Origin: Acidobacteriaceae bacterium
GTDB taxonomy: Bacteria; Acidobacteriota; Terriglobia; Terriglobales; Acidobacteriaceae
Assembly (NCBI GenBank): GCA_030049955.1
Contig: JASIJX010000546.1
Location: 1 to 21,480, forward strand
Reading direction: 5' to 3'
DNA length: 21,480 bases
This document shows positions 1 to 7,069 of the stretch, piece after piece. Position 1 is the first letter of the stretch, and each line of letters begins with the position of its first letter. The position numbers and the translations under genes were made by a program. Below the pieces are notes generated by a model. The model saw only the letters and a list, made by a program, of their open reading frames with translations, did not search any database and was not told where the DNA came from.

Positions 1-1105
1 CGACCTCGACAAGGCCAAAAAGCTCTACGACGCAGTCGAGGCCCTCGACAACACCGACTACTCCCGCGAAAAGAGCCAGTCGGAGATGAAGCAGCTCAAG
101 ATCAAGGAAGCCAAGCGCGCCGAGGACACATGGGCGCAGAAGAGCGGCGACAGCGAGAACATCGCGCTCCTCTACCTCGCAATGCTGCGCGCCGCCGGCC
201 TCGAGGCGTACGCGATCAAAGTGAAGGACCGCGGCGAAGGCGCCTTCGATCCGGCCTACATGGATGCCGATCAGTTCGACGACACGCTGGTGATTCTCGC
301 AAACGGCGAAAAAGAGATCATGCTCGATCCGGGCGAGAAAATGTGCCCATTCCGCACCGTGAACTGGCGCCACTCTGAGGTCGGCGGCATGCGCCAGTCC
401 GCCAAGGGGCCGGCTTTTGCCGTCACCCCGCGGCAGTTTTACACCGACAACACCATCGTGCGCACCGGCGACCTCACGCTCGATGAGCATGGCGCCGTGA
501 CCGGCTTTTTCGACATCGTCATGACCGGCCAGGAGGCGTTGCGCTGGCGGCAGCTTGCGCTCGAAAACGACGATGCTGAGGTGAAGAAGCGCTTTGACCG
601 CGAGCTCCAGCAGATTGTGCCTGACGGGATCGACGCGCACGTGGATCATTTCCTCGCGATGGACAAGCCGGATCTGAACCTGATGGCCGTCGTGAAGGTG
701 AAGGGCTCGATGGGCGCGGCGACTTCAAAGCGTCTCCTGCTGCCTGGCTTCTTCTTCGAAAGCCGTGGGCACACGCCGTTCGTAAAAGAGGAGAAGCGGC
801 TGACGCCCGTAGACATGCAGTATGCCGACCGTATCACCGAGCAGGTGACGTACCATCTTCCCGCCGGCGTTTCCGTTGAAGGCGTGCCGCAGGATGGAAA
901 CATCGCCTGGCAGGGCCACGCAGTGTGCGTCGTCAAGACCAAGTCCGACCCCGGGCAACTTATCGTGGCCCGCTCGATGGCGCGCGGGTTTGCCCAGGCC
1001 AAGCCCGAAGAGTACCAGGATTTACGCGGCTTTTTTAGTAAGGTGGCGTCGAGCGACCAGCAGGAGATTGTGTTGCGCGCCGCAGCCGTAGTCAAGGGCG
1101 AGTGA
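1..1105 (+). CDS. DUF3857/transglutaminase-fold protein, C-terminal part (5' truncated by window edge)
   Basis: The reading frame is open from base 2, with no stop before the first internal ATG at 86, so the true start lies upstream of the window; at least 367 residues are visible. Numbering from that ATG, residues about 13-90 look like the core of a transglutaminase-like domain next to a DUF3857 domain. The motif SGDSENIALLYLAMLRAAG lines up with GDCKDKTTLLISMLQAIG in the next gene, and MLDPGEKMCPF is the Asp motif. The catalytic Cys position is Ser23, and the His position falls at Asp65/Asp66, so only Asp81 of the Cys-His-Asp triad remains. The protein is therefore probably not a working protease or transglutaminase and may bind or scaffold instead. 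The stop codon overlaps the start of the following paralogue (TGATG), which implies one transcript and coupled translation. The substrate and exact role are unknown. Family assignment is fairly secure; loss of activity is inferred. Confidence 0.8.
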   Translation, partial: DLDKAKKLYDAVEALDNTDYSREKSQSEMKQLKIKEAKRAEDTWAQKSGDSENIALLYLAMLRAAGLEAYAIKVKDRGEGAFDPAYMDADQFDDTLVILANGEKEIMLDPGEKMCPFRTVNWRHSEVGGMRQSAKGPAFAVTPRQFYTDNTIVRTGDLTLDEHGAVTGFFDIVMTGQEALRWRQLALENDDAEVKKRFDRELQQIVPDGIDAHVDHFLAMDKPDLNLMAVVKVKGSMGAATSKRLLLPGFFFESRGHTPFVKEEKRLTPVDMQYADRITEQVTYHLPAGVSVEGVPQDGNIAWQGHAVCVVKTKSDPGQLIVARSMARGFAQAKPEEYQDLRGFFSKVASSDQQEIVLRAAAVVKGE

Positions 1106-3093
1106 TGAGTATCCGGTTCTGCCGCAGCATCGGAATCTGTGTCGGAGCAGCATGGCTTGCCTGTTCGCTTCCAACATGGGCCAGCAAACCCGAGCCTGCG
1201 CCTCAGTGGGCCGTGGACGCAGCAAAGACACCCACGCCGCCCGCTGCTGCCCATGCGTCGGCAGTTATGCTCTCTGACGATTACCTCATCACAGTGGACG
1301 AGCAGAATCACGCCATCGAGCGGGAACGCTACGCGATTCGCATTCTTAAACCGCAGGGGCGCCGATGGGCGGACTGCGCGGCCGAATACGACACGGACGA
1401 AAAGCTCGATTACTTTCACGCCTGGACAATTGCTGCCGACGGAAGACAACTCGAGGCCATGGAGTCTGACTTCACAGACCATGGCGCCTATGAAGCACCG
1501 ATTCTGCAATTCTCCGAGCGCATTCGCGAAGTCAAGCCTCCGGGCGCCGATCCCGGTTCAGTCGTCGTTTGCGAAACAGAGCAGCGCCTGCGGCCGTACA
1601 TCAATTCAGAAGATTGGCAGGTGCAGTACTCGATCCCGGTCGTCGAGGAATCGCTTGAACTCGAGCTCGCGCCGGGTGGCCATTACGCCGAGTCATGGAG
1701 CCGCTTTGAGCCGGTGAAGCCGGTTGAGACCGACGCCGACCATCTACGGTGGGAAATACACGATGTACCGGCGCTCGATCTCGAAAACATTCGCGAAACA
1801 CCGCCATGGGAAGCACTCGCCGGGCACGCGGAAATCAAGTGGGGCGATATGGCCGTTCGCGGCGTGGACAATCAGTGGCGCGCGCTTGGCGAATGGCAGG
1901 ATCAGCTCGAAGCGCACCGCCCCGATCCCACGCCGGAGATTGCTGCCGAGGCACGCCAGCTCACTACCGGCGTGTCTGATCTCTACGCCAAATTGAGCGC
2001 CATCACTCAATACATTCAAAAAAATATCCGCTACTTCATCGTGGTGAAGGGCATCGGCGGCTGGCAGGCGCATTACGCGGGCGATATCTTCCGCAACCGC
2101 TATGGCGACTGCAAAGATAAAACCACCTTGCTGATTTCCATGCTGCAGGCAATTGGGATTCGCGCCTATTATCTGCACGTCGACAGTGAGCGCGGGGTAA
2201 TCGACCCGGCAATGCCGTCGCTTTGGGGCAATCACATGATCACGGCGATCGAGCTGCCCGATGGCGAAAGCGACCCGCGGCTAATGGCTCGCGTAAAAAC
2301 AGCAAGCGGCACGACCCTGCTGATCTTCGACCCGACCGACGAAGTTACGCCAGTAGGACGCATCCGCGGCGAATTGCAGGGCGCATACGGCAACCTGATC
2401 GACGGCACAAACAGCCAGGTGCTGGAAATGCCCGTGCTGTCGCCGGATTCGGCAGGCATGGAACGAAAGGGAGATTTTGTCCTCGCCACGGACGGTTCGC
2501 TCAAGGGCGACATCGCCGAATCGCTTACCGGCGACGATGCTGCCAGCCAGCGTTGGATGATCAAAGATCTCGATGAAAAGGACGTGGAAAAACGCCTGGA
2601 ACAGAGGCTTGGTGCGCAGCTTCCCGGGGTGACTCTCACAAAGTATGCGTATGGCCACGCCGGCGATCTCGATCAACCGCTGCAGCTCACGCTGGATCTG
2701 AGCACAGACACTTTTGCCCATCCTTCCGGTCCGTTGTTGCTGCTGCGACCGCGCGTGCTGGGCAGCGACGCGCGCGATGTCCCGGACATCATGGATGGCA
2801 AGCCGCGCAAGTATCCGATCGAACTGGGACATCCCGGCCGTTGGCATGACAGCTATGACATCGCGCTCCCTGCTGGATATACAGTCGACGAAACGCCCGA
2901 TCCGGTCGATCTCGATCTCGATTTTGCCAGCTATCACGCCACCACCACGGCCAAAGGAAGTGTGTTGCACTACGAACGCGAGTATGTGGTTCGCCAGCCT
3001 GAAATTCCCGCTGCGCGGGCTGCAGATTTCCGCAAGCTGGAAACCACAATCCTCGAAGACGAATCGGGAGCTGCGGTGCTGAAGAAGCAGTAG
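1105..3093 (+). CDS. Secreted DUF3857 and transglutaminase-domain protein
   Basis: 662 residues from ATG 1105. A GTG directly before it at 1102 is a possible alternative, but the ATG overlaps the upstream stop by one base (TGATG) and is preferred. Residues 1-27 look like a signal peptide: basic start, hydrophobic core around IGICVGAAWLACSLP, then a small-residue TWAS cleavage region. DUF3857 follows at roughly residues 40-230, then a transglutaminase-like domain at about 280-420. The full catalytic triad is visible: Cys336 in YGDCKDK, His377 in GNHMITAIE, and Asp409 (or Asp412) in LIFDPTDE. The C-terminal 240 residues are beta-rich and lack a motif I recognise. The protein probably acts in the periplasm or at the outer surface as a papain-fold peptidase or amide-processing enzyme; the substrate is not known for this family. 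It is cotranscribed with the upstream, catalytically degenerate paralogue. The family call is strong and the biochemical role open. Confidence 0.88.
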   Translation: MSIRFCRSIGICVGAAWLACSLPTWASKPEPAPQWAVDAAKTPTPPAAAHASAVMLSDDYLITVDEQNHAIERERYAIRILKPQGRRWADCAAEYDTDEKLDYFHAWTIAADGRQLEAMESDFTDHGAYEAPILQFSERIREVKPPGADPGSVVVCETEQRLRPYINSEDWQVQYSIPVVEESLELELAPGGHYAESWSRFEPVKPVETDADHLRWEIHDVPALDLENIRETPPWEALAGHAEIKWGDMAVRGVDNQWRALGEWQDQLEAHRPDPTPEIAAEARQLTTGVSDLYAKLSAITQYIQKNIRYFIVVKGIGGWQAHYAGDIFRNRYGDCKDKTTLLISMLQAIGIRAYYLHVDSERGVIDPAMPSLWGNHMITAIELPDGESDPRLMARVKTASGTTLLIFDPTDEVTPVGRIRGELQGAYGNLIDGTNSQVLEMPVLSPDSAGMERKGDFVLATDGSLKGDIAESLTGDDAASQRWMIKDLDEKDVEKRLEQRLGAQLPGVTLTKYAYGHAGDLDQPLQLTLDLSTDTFAHPSGPLLLLRPRVLGSDARDVPDIMDGKPRKYPIELGHPGRWHDSYDIALPAGYTVDETPDPVDLDLDFASYHATTTAKGSVLHYEREYVVRQPEIPAARAADFRKLETTILEDESGAAVLKKQ

Positions 3094-3116
3094 CAATCCT
3101 CAGGCAATCCCTGTCC

Positions 3117-3142
3117 TCAAGCAATCCTTGATCTGATTTTTT
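3117..3142 (+). terminator. Weak candidate terminator after the DUF3857 pair
   Basis: A 5-bp stem (TCAAG at 3117-3121 with CTTGA at 3127-3131, loop CAATC) is followed six bases later by six T residues (3137-3142). The stem is short and AT-leaning, so it would be a poor intrinsic terminator alone. The position, just after the DUF3857 stop and before the next gene, is right. Confidence 0.3.
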
Positions 3143-3261
3143 ATATCGGCGCCTCCAGCCAGAGGCCCGCAGCCTGTCCATCCGGTCTTTGCACCTCTTG
3201 CCGTTATTTGCGCATCCGTTACGCAGACGGGATTTCGCTTGTTCGGAGACGACATACGCGC

Positions 3262-4386
3262 ATGGCACATCCGCTCTTTTCTTCTTTCAAGCTCCGCTCA
3301 GTCGAGTTTTCCAGCCGCATCGGCGTCTCGCCCATGTGCCAGTATTCAAGCGAAGACGGCTTCGCCAATGACTGGCATCTGGTGCACCTGGGCTGCCGGG
3401 CGCAGGGTGGTGCTGCGCTTGTGATTCTCGAAGCCGCTGCGGTTGTGGCCGAGGGCCGCATCTCGCCTCAGGATCTCGGCATCTGGCAGGATCCGCACAT
3501 TCCGAATCTCGAGCGCATTGCGCGCTTCCTTCATGCGCAGGGTGCGCGCGCCGGCATTCAGCTTGCCCACGCCGGCCGCAAAGCGAGCACGCTTTCGCCG
3601 TTCCTTGGTCATGGCGCAGTCTCGCTGGCCGAAGGAGGCTGGCAGCCCGTCGCGCCCAGCGCCATCGCGTTTGCCCCCGAGTATCCCATGCCACGCGCGC
3701 TCGACCAGGCCGGCATCAATGCAGTGATCGCCGCATTTCGCAAGGCCGCGGGCCGCGCTCTCCACGCCGGCTTTGACCTTGTAGAGATTCACGCCGCGCA
3801 CGGCTACCTGCTGCACGAATTCCTTTCTCCGCTCGCCAACCATCGCACCGATGCTTATGGCGGTAGCTTTGAGAATCGCACGCGGTTGTTGTTGCAAGTC
3901 GTGGATGCGGTCCGCGCCGCGTGGCCTGATCATCTGCCGCTCTTCGTCCGCATCTCGGCTACCGATTGGGCCGCGCGCGGCTGGACTCCCGATGAATCCG
4001 TGGAACTGGCGCGCCATTTGAAATCGCGCGGTGTCGACCTGGTGGACGTTTCCTCAGGCGGACAGATTCCCACCGCGCAGGTTCCCGTCGGTCCCGGCTA
4101 CCAGGTCCCCTTTGCTGCTCGCATTCGCCGCGAGGCAGCTATTCCCACGGCCGCCGTGGGAATGATCACCAAGCCCGCACAGGCCAACGCCATTATCGAA
4201 GCCGGCGAGGCAGACCTCGTTCTGCTCGCACGTGAAATGCTGCGTGATCCATACTGGCCACTGCACGCCGCCATCGCTCTCAATGAGCAGATGAGCTGGC
4301 CTGTGCAGTACCTGCGCGCCGCGCCGCATCATTCATTGCCGCGCGCGCCGATCGGCGGGTCTATTGATTCGGCGGGAGGGGACTAA
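3262..4386 (+). CDS. NADH:flavin oxidoreductase, Old Yellow Enzyme family (YqjM-like)
   Basis: 374 residues from ATG 3262. An in-frame upstream codon at 3208 would add 18 residues, but alignment from memory with Bacillus subtilis YqjM (start MARKLF) supports MAHPLF as the start. GGAG at 3245-3248 is a rather distant Shine-Dalgarno. It is an FMN-dependent TIM-barrel ene-reductase that uses NAD(P)H to reduce activated C=C bonds. Key residues of the thermophilic-like (YqjM) class are present: Cys26 and Tyr28 in SPMCQYSS, GIQLAHAGRKAS, the His177/His180 pair in HAAHGYLLHEFLSPLANHRT, the YGGSFENR loop, and a C-terminal phosphate-binding region around VGMI and LLAREMLRDPYW. Length matches the family (about 340-370). 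A cytosolic detoxification or redox role is likely, but the natural substrate cannot be told from sequence. It stands alone between intergenic gaps. Confidence 0.95.
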   Translation: MAHPLFSSFKLRSVEFSSRIGVSPMCQYSSEDGFANDWHLVHLGCRAQGGAALVILEAAAVVAEGRISPQDLGIWQDPHIPNLERIARFLHAQGARAGIQLAHAGRKASTLSPFLGHGAVSLAEGGWQPVAPSAIAFAPEYPMPRALDQAGINAVIAAFRKAAGRALHAGFDLVEIHAAHGYLLHEFLSPLANHRTDAYGGSFENRTRLLLQVVDAVRAAWPDHLPLFVRISATDWAARGWTPDESVELARHLKSRGVDLVDVSSGGQIPTAQVPVGPGYQVPFAARIRREAAIPTAAVGMITKPAQANAIIEAGEADLVLLAREMLRDPYWPLHAAIALNEQMSWPVQYLRAAPHHSLPRAPIGGSIDSAGGD

Positions 4387-4438
4387 CTTGGTACTCTTTC
4401 GTTCGGCTTTCGTCTCTCAGCCTTCGCGTTAGCTGTCC

Positions 4439-4444
4439 TATACT
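4439..4444 (+). promoter_or_regulatory. TATACT -10 box placed for a leaderless MerR-gene transcript
   Basis: TATACT, five of six bases of the -10 consensus, ends 7 bases before ATG 4452, so the expected transcription start falls on or next to the start codon. No Shine-Dalgarno sequence precedes the ATG. I see no good -35 box at 16-18 bp. This is inference from spacing only. Confidence 0.4.
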
Positions 4445-4451
4445 TGCTGGT

Positions 4452-4952
4452 ATGCGGAATCTTTCGCCGCACTCGATCATGGCGTCCCAACTGCAGAGCA
4501 CCACCGCCGAGCCCACCGCCGTTATTCCCGACCGCCTTTATTTCAAGATTGGCGATGTGGCGCGCATCTGCGCTCTCGAGCCGTATGTGCTGCGCTTCTG
4601 GGAAAGCCAGTTTCCGCAACTGAAGCCGAACAAAAGCGGCACCGGCCAGCGGCTGTATCGCCGGCGCGATGTCGAGCTGGTTCTCGAAATCAAGCGCCTG
4701 GTGCACGGGCAGGGCTTTACTCTGGCCGGCGCGCGGCAAGTGCTTGAACAGGCGCACCAGCGGCCCACCGCTCAAAAAACTCTACCGCTGGCTCGCTCCG
4801 CGGCAAAGCGCTCTGACGGTGCTGCCGCAACACTGGAGCGCGTTCGCGCCGAGCTGCGCGAAATTGCCGGCATGCTGGCTTTGCCTGCGGCCCGTCCGCC
4901 GCGGCGCCGCACTCGCTTCGCGGCAGTGGCGTCCGGCGAGCTTTTTTCGTAA
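4452..4952 (+). CDS. MerR-family transcriptional regulator
   Basis: 166 residues from ATG 4452; an internal ATG at 4479 (MASQLQ) is an alternative start, and neither has a clear Shine-Dalgarno. Residues about 29-98 form the MerR winged helix-turn-helix: YFKIGDVARICALEPYVLRFWE is the recognition helix region, followed by the wing QRLYRRRDVELVLEIKRLVHGQGFTLAGARQVL. After it come about 70 residues rich in Ala and Arg, with a possible short helix (TLERVRAELREIAGML) but no Cys cluster or known ligand-binding domain. It therefore resembles the ligand-free MerR group often found near translation or nucleoid genes rather than a metal or drug sensor. A TATACT box just before the start suggests a leaderless mRNA. 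Target genes are unknown; the divergent or adjacent genes give no clear hint. Confidence 0.88.
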   Translation: MRNLSPHSIMASQLQSTTAEPTAVIPDRLYFKIGDVARICALEPYVLRFWESQFPQLKPNKSGTGQRLYRRRDVELVLEIKRLVHGQGFTLAGARQVLEQAHQRPTAQKTLPLARSAAKRSDGAAATLERVRAELREIAGMLALPAARPPRRRTRFAAVASGELFS

Positions 4953-5051
4953 CACATTAGAACGCTCACAAATGCCCCTGAGTCATACCCTAGGTCAACT
5001 ACTGCAGCCGGGGCAACTCATTACAAATCAGTAGCTTTTCTTTAATTTCTT

Positions 5052-5060
5052 TATATTATC
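5052..5060 (+). promoter_or_regulatory. AT-rich candidate promoter upstream of the small zinc-ribbon gene
   Basis: The stretch around TATATTATC stands out as strongly AT-rich (about 5033-5065) in otherwise GC-rich DNA and offers two overlapping -10-like hexamers (TATATT, TATTAT). I see no convincing -35 hexamer at normal spacing. It lies 60-70 bases before the zinc-ribbon start. The rest of the 4953-5121 gap shows nothing else I can identify. Confidence 0.3.
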
Positions 5061-5121
5061 TTTATGCTCGACCCGGTTTACTGGGATCGGAGTAGTTTAC
5101 CTTTCCTGCGGAGCTTGAAGC

Positions 5122-5340
5122 ATGTTCAAATGCAGTCTGTGCGGGTCGATCGATTTCCGCAGATCGAGGCTTCGCCGCAAGGACTTCGCGCGGCTTTTAT
5201 TGCTCCAGCTTCCGGTGCGTTGCCGCATCTGCAGCAACCGCAGGTATGCCGGCATCCAAAAAGCCATGCTCGTGCGAAAAGCGGATAAAATCAGGCATGC
5301 GCAGAGGCCGCACGGCGCCGAAGCCGGAAAATCCCATTGA
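5122..5340 (+). CDS. Small four-cysteine zinc-ribbon protein
   Basis: 72 residues from ATG 5122, with GGAG at 5110-5113 at good spacing (8 nt). The protein has Cys4-x2-Cys7 and Cys34-x2-Cys37 knuckles separated by an Arg-rich and then Leu-rich stretch (RRSRLRRKDF, ARLLLLQLPVRC). This layout, CxxC-SxxxRRSR...LPxRCxxC, is shared by many short hypothetical bacterial proteins I remember, and it suggests one structural zinc site with a basic face for nucleic acid or a protein partner. The 35 residues after the second knuckle are basic and probably disordered. It has its own AT-rich upstream region and converges on the carbonic anhydrase gene, with a 56-base gap. A real gene is supported by the RBS and the cysteine pattern; function is unknown. 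Confidence 0.7.
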   Translation: MFKCSLCGSIDFRRSRLRRKDFARLLLLQLPVRCRICSNRRYAGIQKAMLVRKADKIRHAQRPHGAEAGKSH

Positions 5341-5396
5341 AAACTTCGGCAAGAGGGTGAGCGCGGGCGCAAGGCGATCCAGGAAGTAGTTAGCAG

Positions 5397-5927
5397 TCAA
5401 CGGGCGATAACGCCGGCCGCTTCGTTCAGGTAGATTTCCACGTAATCCAGATAATTCTGGGCATACTCGCGGATCAGCTCGCGGTCCTTGTCGCCCAGTT
5501 CGCGCCGCATCTTCGCAGGAACGCCCGCCCATAGCGTACGCGGCGGCACCACGGTGTGCTCAGGAACAACTGAGCCGGCGGCAATAATCGATCCCTCGCC
5601 GATGCGGCAGTCATTCAGCACTCGCGCGCCGATGCCGATCAGCGCCATGTCCTCGACCACGCACCCGTGCACCGTCGCATTATGGCCGATAGTCACCCAG
5701 TCGCCGACAACAACCGGATATAGATTTCTCTGCCCGTGCAGCACCGAGCAGTCCTGCACGTTGGAGCAGCTGCCCACGCGGATGGAGTTGACATCCCCGC
5801 GCAGCACTGCGTTCATCCATACCGATGAGCGTTCGCCCAGCGCAACATCGCCCAGAATCTGCGCCGACGGGTCAATGTAGCAACTGGCCGGAATCTGGGG
5901 CAACTTGCCCTGATAGCTGCGGATCAT
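5397..5927 (-). CDS. Gamma-class carbonic anhydrase-like hexapeptide-repeat protein
   Basis: 176 residues from ATG 5927. A longer frame reaches 5987, but the internal start MIRSYQGKLP matches the family N terminus and has GAGG eight bases upstream. The body is a left-handed beta helix of hexapeptide repeats (IGEGSIIAAGSVV, VVGDWVTIGHNATV), followed by a C-terminal helix (DRELIREYAQNYLDYVEIYL). The three zinc ligands expected for gamma carbonic anhydrases are visible as His64, His82 and His87, with the characteristic five-residue spacing of the last two. Arg43 and Asp45 (RGDVNSIRVG) and Gln58-Asp59 are the conserved structural residues. It likely forms a cytosolic trimer. Many members (YrdA/PaaY/CaiE type) are assigned as carbonic anhydrases or acyl-CoA hydrolase helpers with weak or untested activity, so the reaction is not certain. 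Confidence 0.92.
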   Translation of the reverse strand: MIRSYQGKLPQIPASCYIDPSAQILGDVALGERSSVWMNAVLRGDVNSIRVGSCSNVQDCSVLHGQRNLYPVVVGDWVTIGHNATVHGCVVEDMALIGIGARVLNDCRIGEGSIIAAGSVVPEHTVVPPRTLWAGVPAKMRRELGDKDRELIREYAQNYLDYVEIYLNEAAGVIAR

Positions 5928-6051
5928 CGAAAAAACCTCTGCCACCAGTCTACCTGCGCCAGGGCCTCGACTGGCGCCCAAGCCCATGACCGAATCTACC
6001 CAGCCACAGCCGGTTCCATAGCCGGTGTGCCAGGCCGAGGCTAGAATTTTC

Positions 6052-6080
6052 TTGATTCAACCCAGGAAAAGTCCTAGACT
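6052..6080 (+). promoter_or_regulatory. Sigma-70-type promoter for rpsU
   Basis: A -35 TTGATT (6052-6057) and a -10 TAGACT (6075-6080) are separated by exactly 17 bp. Transcription would start near 6087, giving a leader of about 60 bases before the rpsU TTG start. A second pair of isolated boxes (TTGACT at 6093, TATGAT at 6103) is not correctly spaced to pair with each other. Confidence 0.55.
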
Positions 6081-6147
6081 ATCCCGCAACCATTGACTCC
6101 AGTATGATAGTAGGGAGCCTTATTGGGCGGGTTTGGAGGTGGAAGTT

Positions 6148-6345
6148 TTGGCTGAGGTTCGCATTCAGGAAGGCGAGCCGCTCGAAAATGCGCTGCGCCG
6201 GTTTAAGCGCAAGGTACAGCAGGAGGACATCATCAAGGAAGTCAAGCGTCACTCCTACTATCTAAAGCCCGGTGAGAAGCGCCGCGTCAAGGCAGCATTG
6301 GCGCGCAAGCGGAATCGCAAGAAGGCCCGCAAGGAACAGGATTGA
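6148..6345 (+). CDS. rpsU: 30S ribosomal protein S21
   Basis: 65 residues if started at TTG 6148, reading MAEVRIQEGEPLENALRRFKR. The frame is open for five more codons upstream (to 6133), but GGAGGT at 6135-6140 lies seven bases before the TTG, and S21 proteins normally begin just before the (A)EVRV/I motif, so the TTG is chosen. The small-subunit protein S21 sits near the mRNA/16S anti-Shine-Dalgarno site and helps translation initiation. The conserved body (RFKRKVQQEDIIKEVKRHSYYLKPGEKRR) is complete, and the C-terminal tail is very basic (KRNRKKARKEQ), as in the long S21 form. It has its own promoter upstream at 6052-6080. No dnaG or rpoD, the common partners in proteobacteria, is beside it. 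Confidence 0.97.
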   Translation: MAEVRIQEGEPLENALRRFKRKVQQEDIIKEVKRHSYYLKPGEKRRVKAALARKRNRKKARKEQD

Positions 6346-6757
6346 TCGTTTTCGGAAGACTGTAAAAAAACCTATAGGCAGTCGAGCTACCTTCAAGCCT
6401 ACACGTAAGACTGAGGTTGCGCGTCCGGTCATGTTACGCGCAGCTTACGACCATAGACCAAATACCGCGCACTGCGCCCTTTGGGCGGCCTCCGCTTATC
6501 TATAGCGGGCGCCGCCCAGGAACTTAAAAAAGCCGGCGCAGGCTGCGGCTGCCAATTGAACACTCCGCGGCTCCGTTGGAGCGCTCCGCGTTTGATTCTG
6601 CATTTTCCTCGTCTGTGGGGATTTGAGAAGCGTGCGCCGCTCTTTTGAGCGGTCCGGGCCCTAATGTGCAACACGAACGAGGACAGGGAACCGAAAACGG
6701 CGAGTGGAATTGAGGCCGGTTTCGGTGTGGGTCTCTGTTTGGGGAAGCCGGCCAACC
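6346..6757. other. 412-base gene-free stretch after rpsU with hairpins
   Basis: No open frame here has a credible start, RBS or recognisable protein. It holds a large imperfect hairpin at 6483-6517 (listed separately), a small perfect one (CCGCTC at 6637-6642, loop TTTT, GAGCGG at 6647-6652) and a run of seven A residues at about 6364-6370. Neither hairpin is followed by a T tract on the plus strand. It may be the 3' untranslated region of rpsU, the leader of the next gene, or an unannotated small RNA. Confidence 0.5.
6483..6517. repeat. Strong two-step inverted repeat (hairpin) downstream of rpsU
   Basis: Outer arms GGGCGGC (6483-6489) and GCCGCCC (6511-6517) pair perfectly. After a 2x2 internal mismatch (CT/GC), inner arms CCGCT (6492-6496) and AGCGG (6504-6508) pair around the 7-base loop TATCTAT. 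Twelve pairs, nearly all G-C, make a stable RNA structure. There is no U-tract after it on either strand, so it is not a classic intrinsic terminator. It could be an RNA-stabilising 3' structure, a factor-dependent terminator, or a dispersed palindromic repeat. Confidence 0.7.
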
Positions 6758-7069
6758 ATGGAATTCAACGATCGAGTTCTGAAGTGTGTGGACTGCGGCG
6801 CCGAGTTCATCTTCACTGCCGGCGAGCAGGTGTTTTTTCACGATAAACAATTCAAAAACGACCCCAAGCATTGCAAGCAATGTAAAGCCAAACGTGCTCG
6901 AGGGTCGCAGCGCGTCCGCCCGGAGACGCGAACAACCTGCTCTGAGTGTGGAGCGGAGACGACTGTACCCTTTCGACCCACTCAGGGCCGCCCCGTTCTC
7001 TGCCGTTCCTGCTTCCAGAAGCAGCAAAGAGCGGTCCCGGTGCCTGAGCCTAGCGCAGCGCGGGACTGA
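6758..7069 (+). CDS. Double zinc-ribbon protein with CxxC-x17-CxxC domain
   Basis: 103 residues from ATG 6758 (MEFNDRVLKCVDCG); an upstream ATG at 6704 is in frame, but its extra 18 residues look unlike the family start. Two zinc ribbons are clear. The first has Cys10-x2-Cys13, 25 residues, then Cys39-x2-Cys42, and reads CVDCGAEFIFTAGEQVFF, typical of the probable zinc-ribbon domain zf-trcl. The second has Cys61-x2-Cys64, exactly 17 residues, then Cys82-x2-Cys85, the named CxxC-x17-CxxC domain. Between them lies a basic linker (KAKRARGSQRVRPETR). The first ribbon with FHDKQFKNDP is widely conserved in bacteria, with no known reaction; a nucleic-acid or ribosome-linked role is a guess. Its last 20 bases overlap the end of the convergent DinB-like gene. 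Confidence 0.88.
   Translation: MEFNDRVLKCVDCGAEFIFTAGEQVFFHDKQFKNDPKHCKQCKAKRARGSQRVRPETRTTCSECGAETTVPFRPTQGRPVLCRSCFQKQQRAVPVPEPSAARD

Noticed and set aside
646..1509. A 287-codon minus-strand open frame across the DUF3857 pair
   Set aside because: It spans two real plus-strand genes, has no recognisable protein features and no ribosome site.
3094..3127. Three CAATCC repeats after the DUF3857 gene as regulator sites
   Set aside because: CTCARGCAATCC occurs twice 17 bases apart, but the copies overlap a weak hairpin at the end of a gene and too few copies exist to support a binding array.
6093..6108. TTGACT and TATGAT as an alternative rpsU promoter
   Set aside because: The two boxes are only 4 bp apart, so they cannot work as a -35/-10 pair. 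The 17-bp-spaced pair at 6052-6080 is better.
6637..6652. CCGCTC-TTTT-GAGCGG hairpin as a terminator
   Set aside because: The stem is perfect but short, and no T run follows on either strand. It lies far from rpsU, so it is kept only as part of the gene-free stretch.
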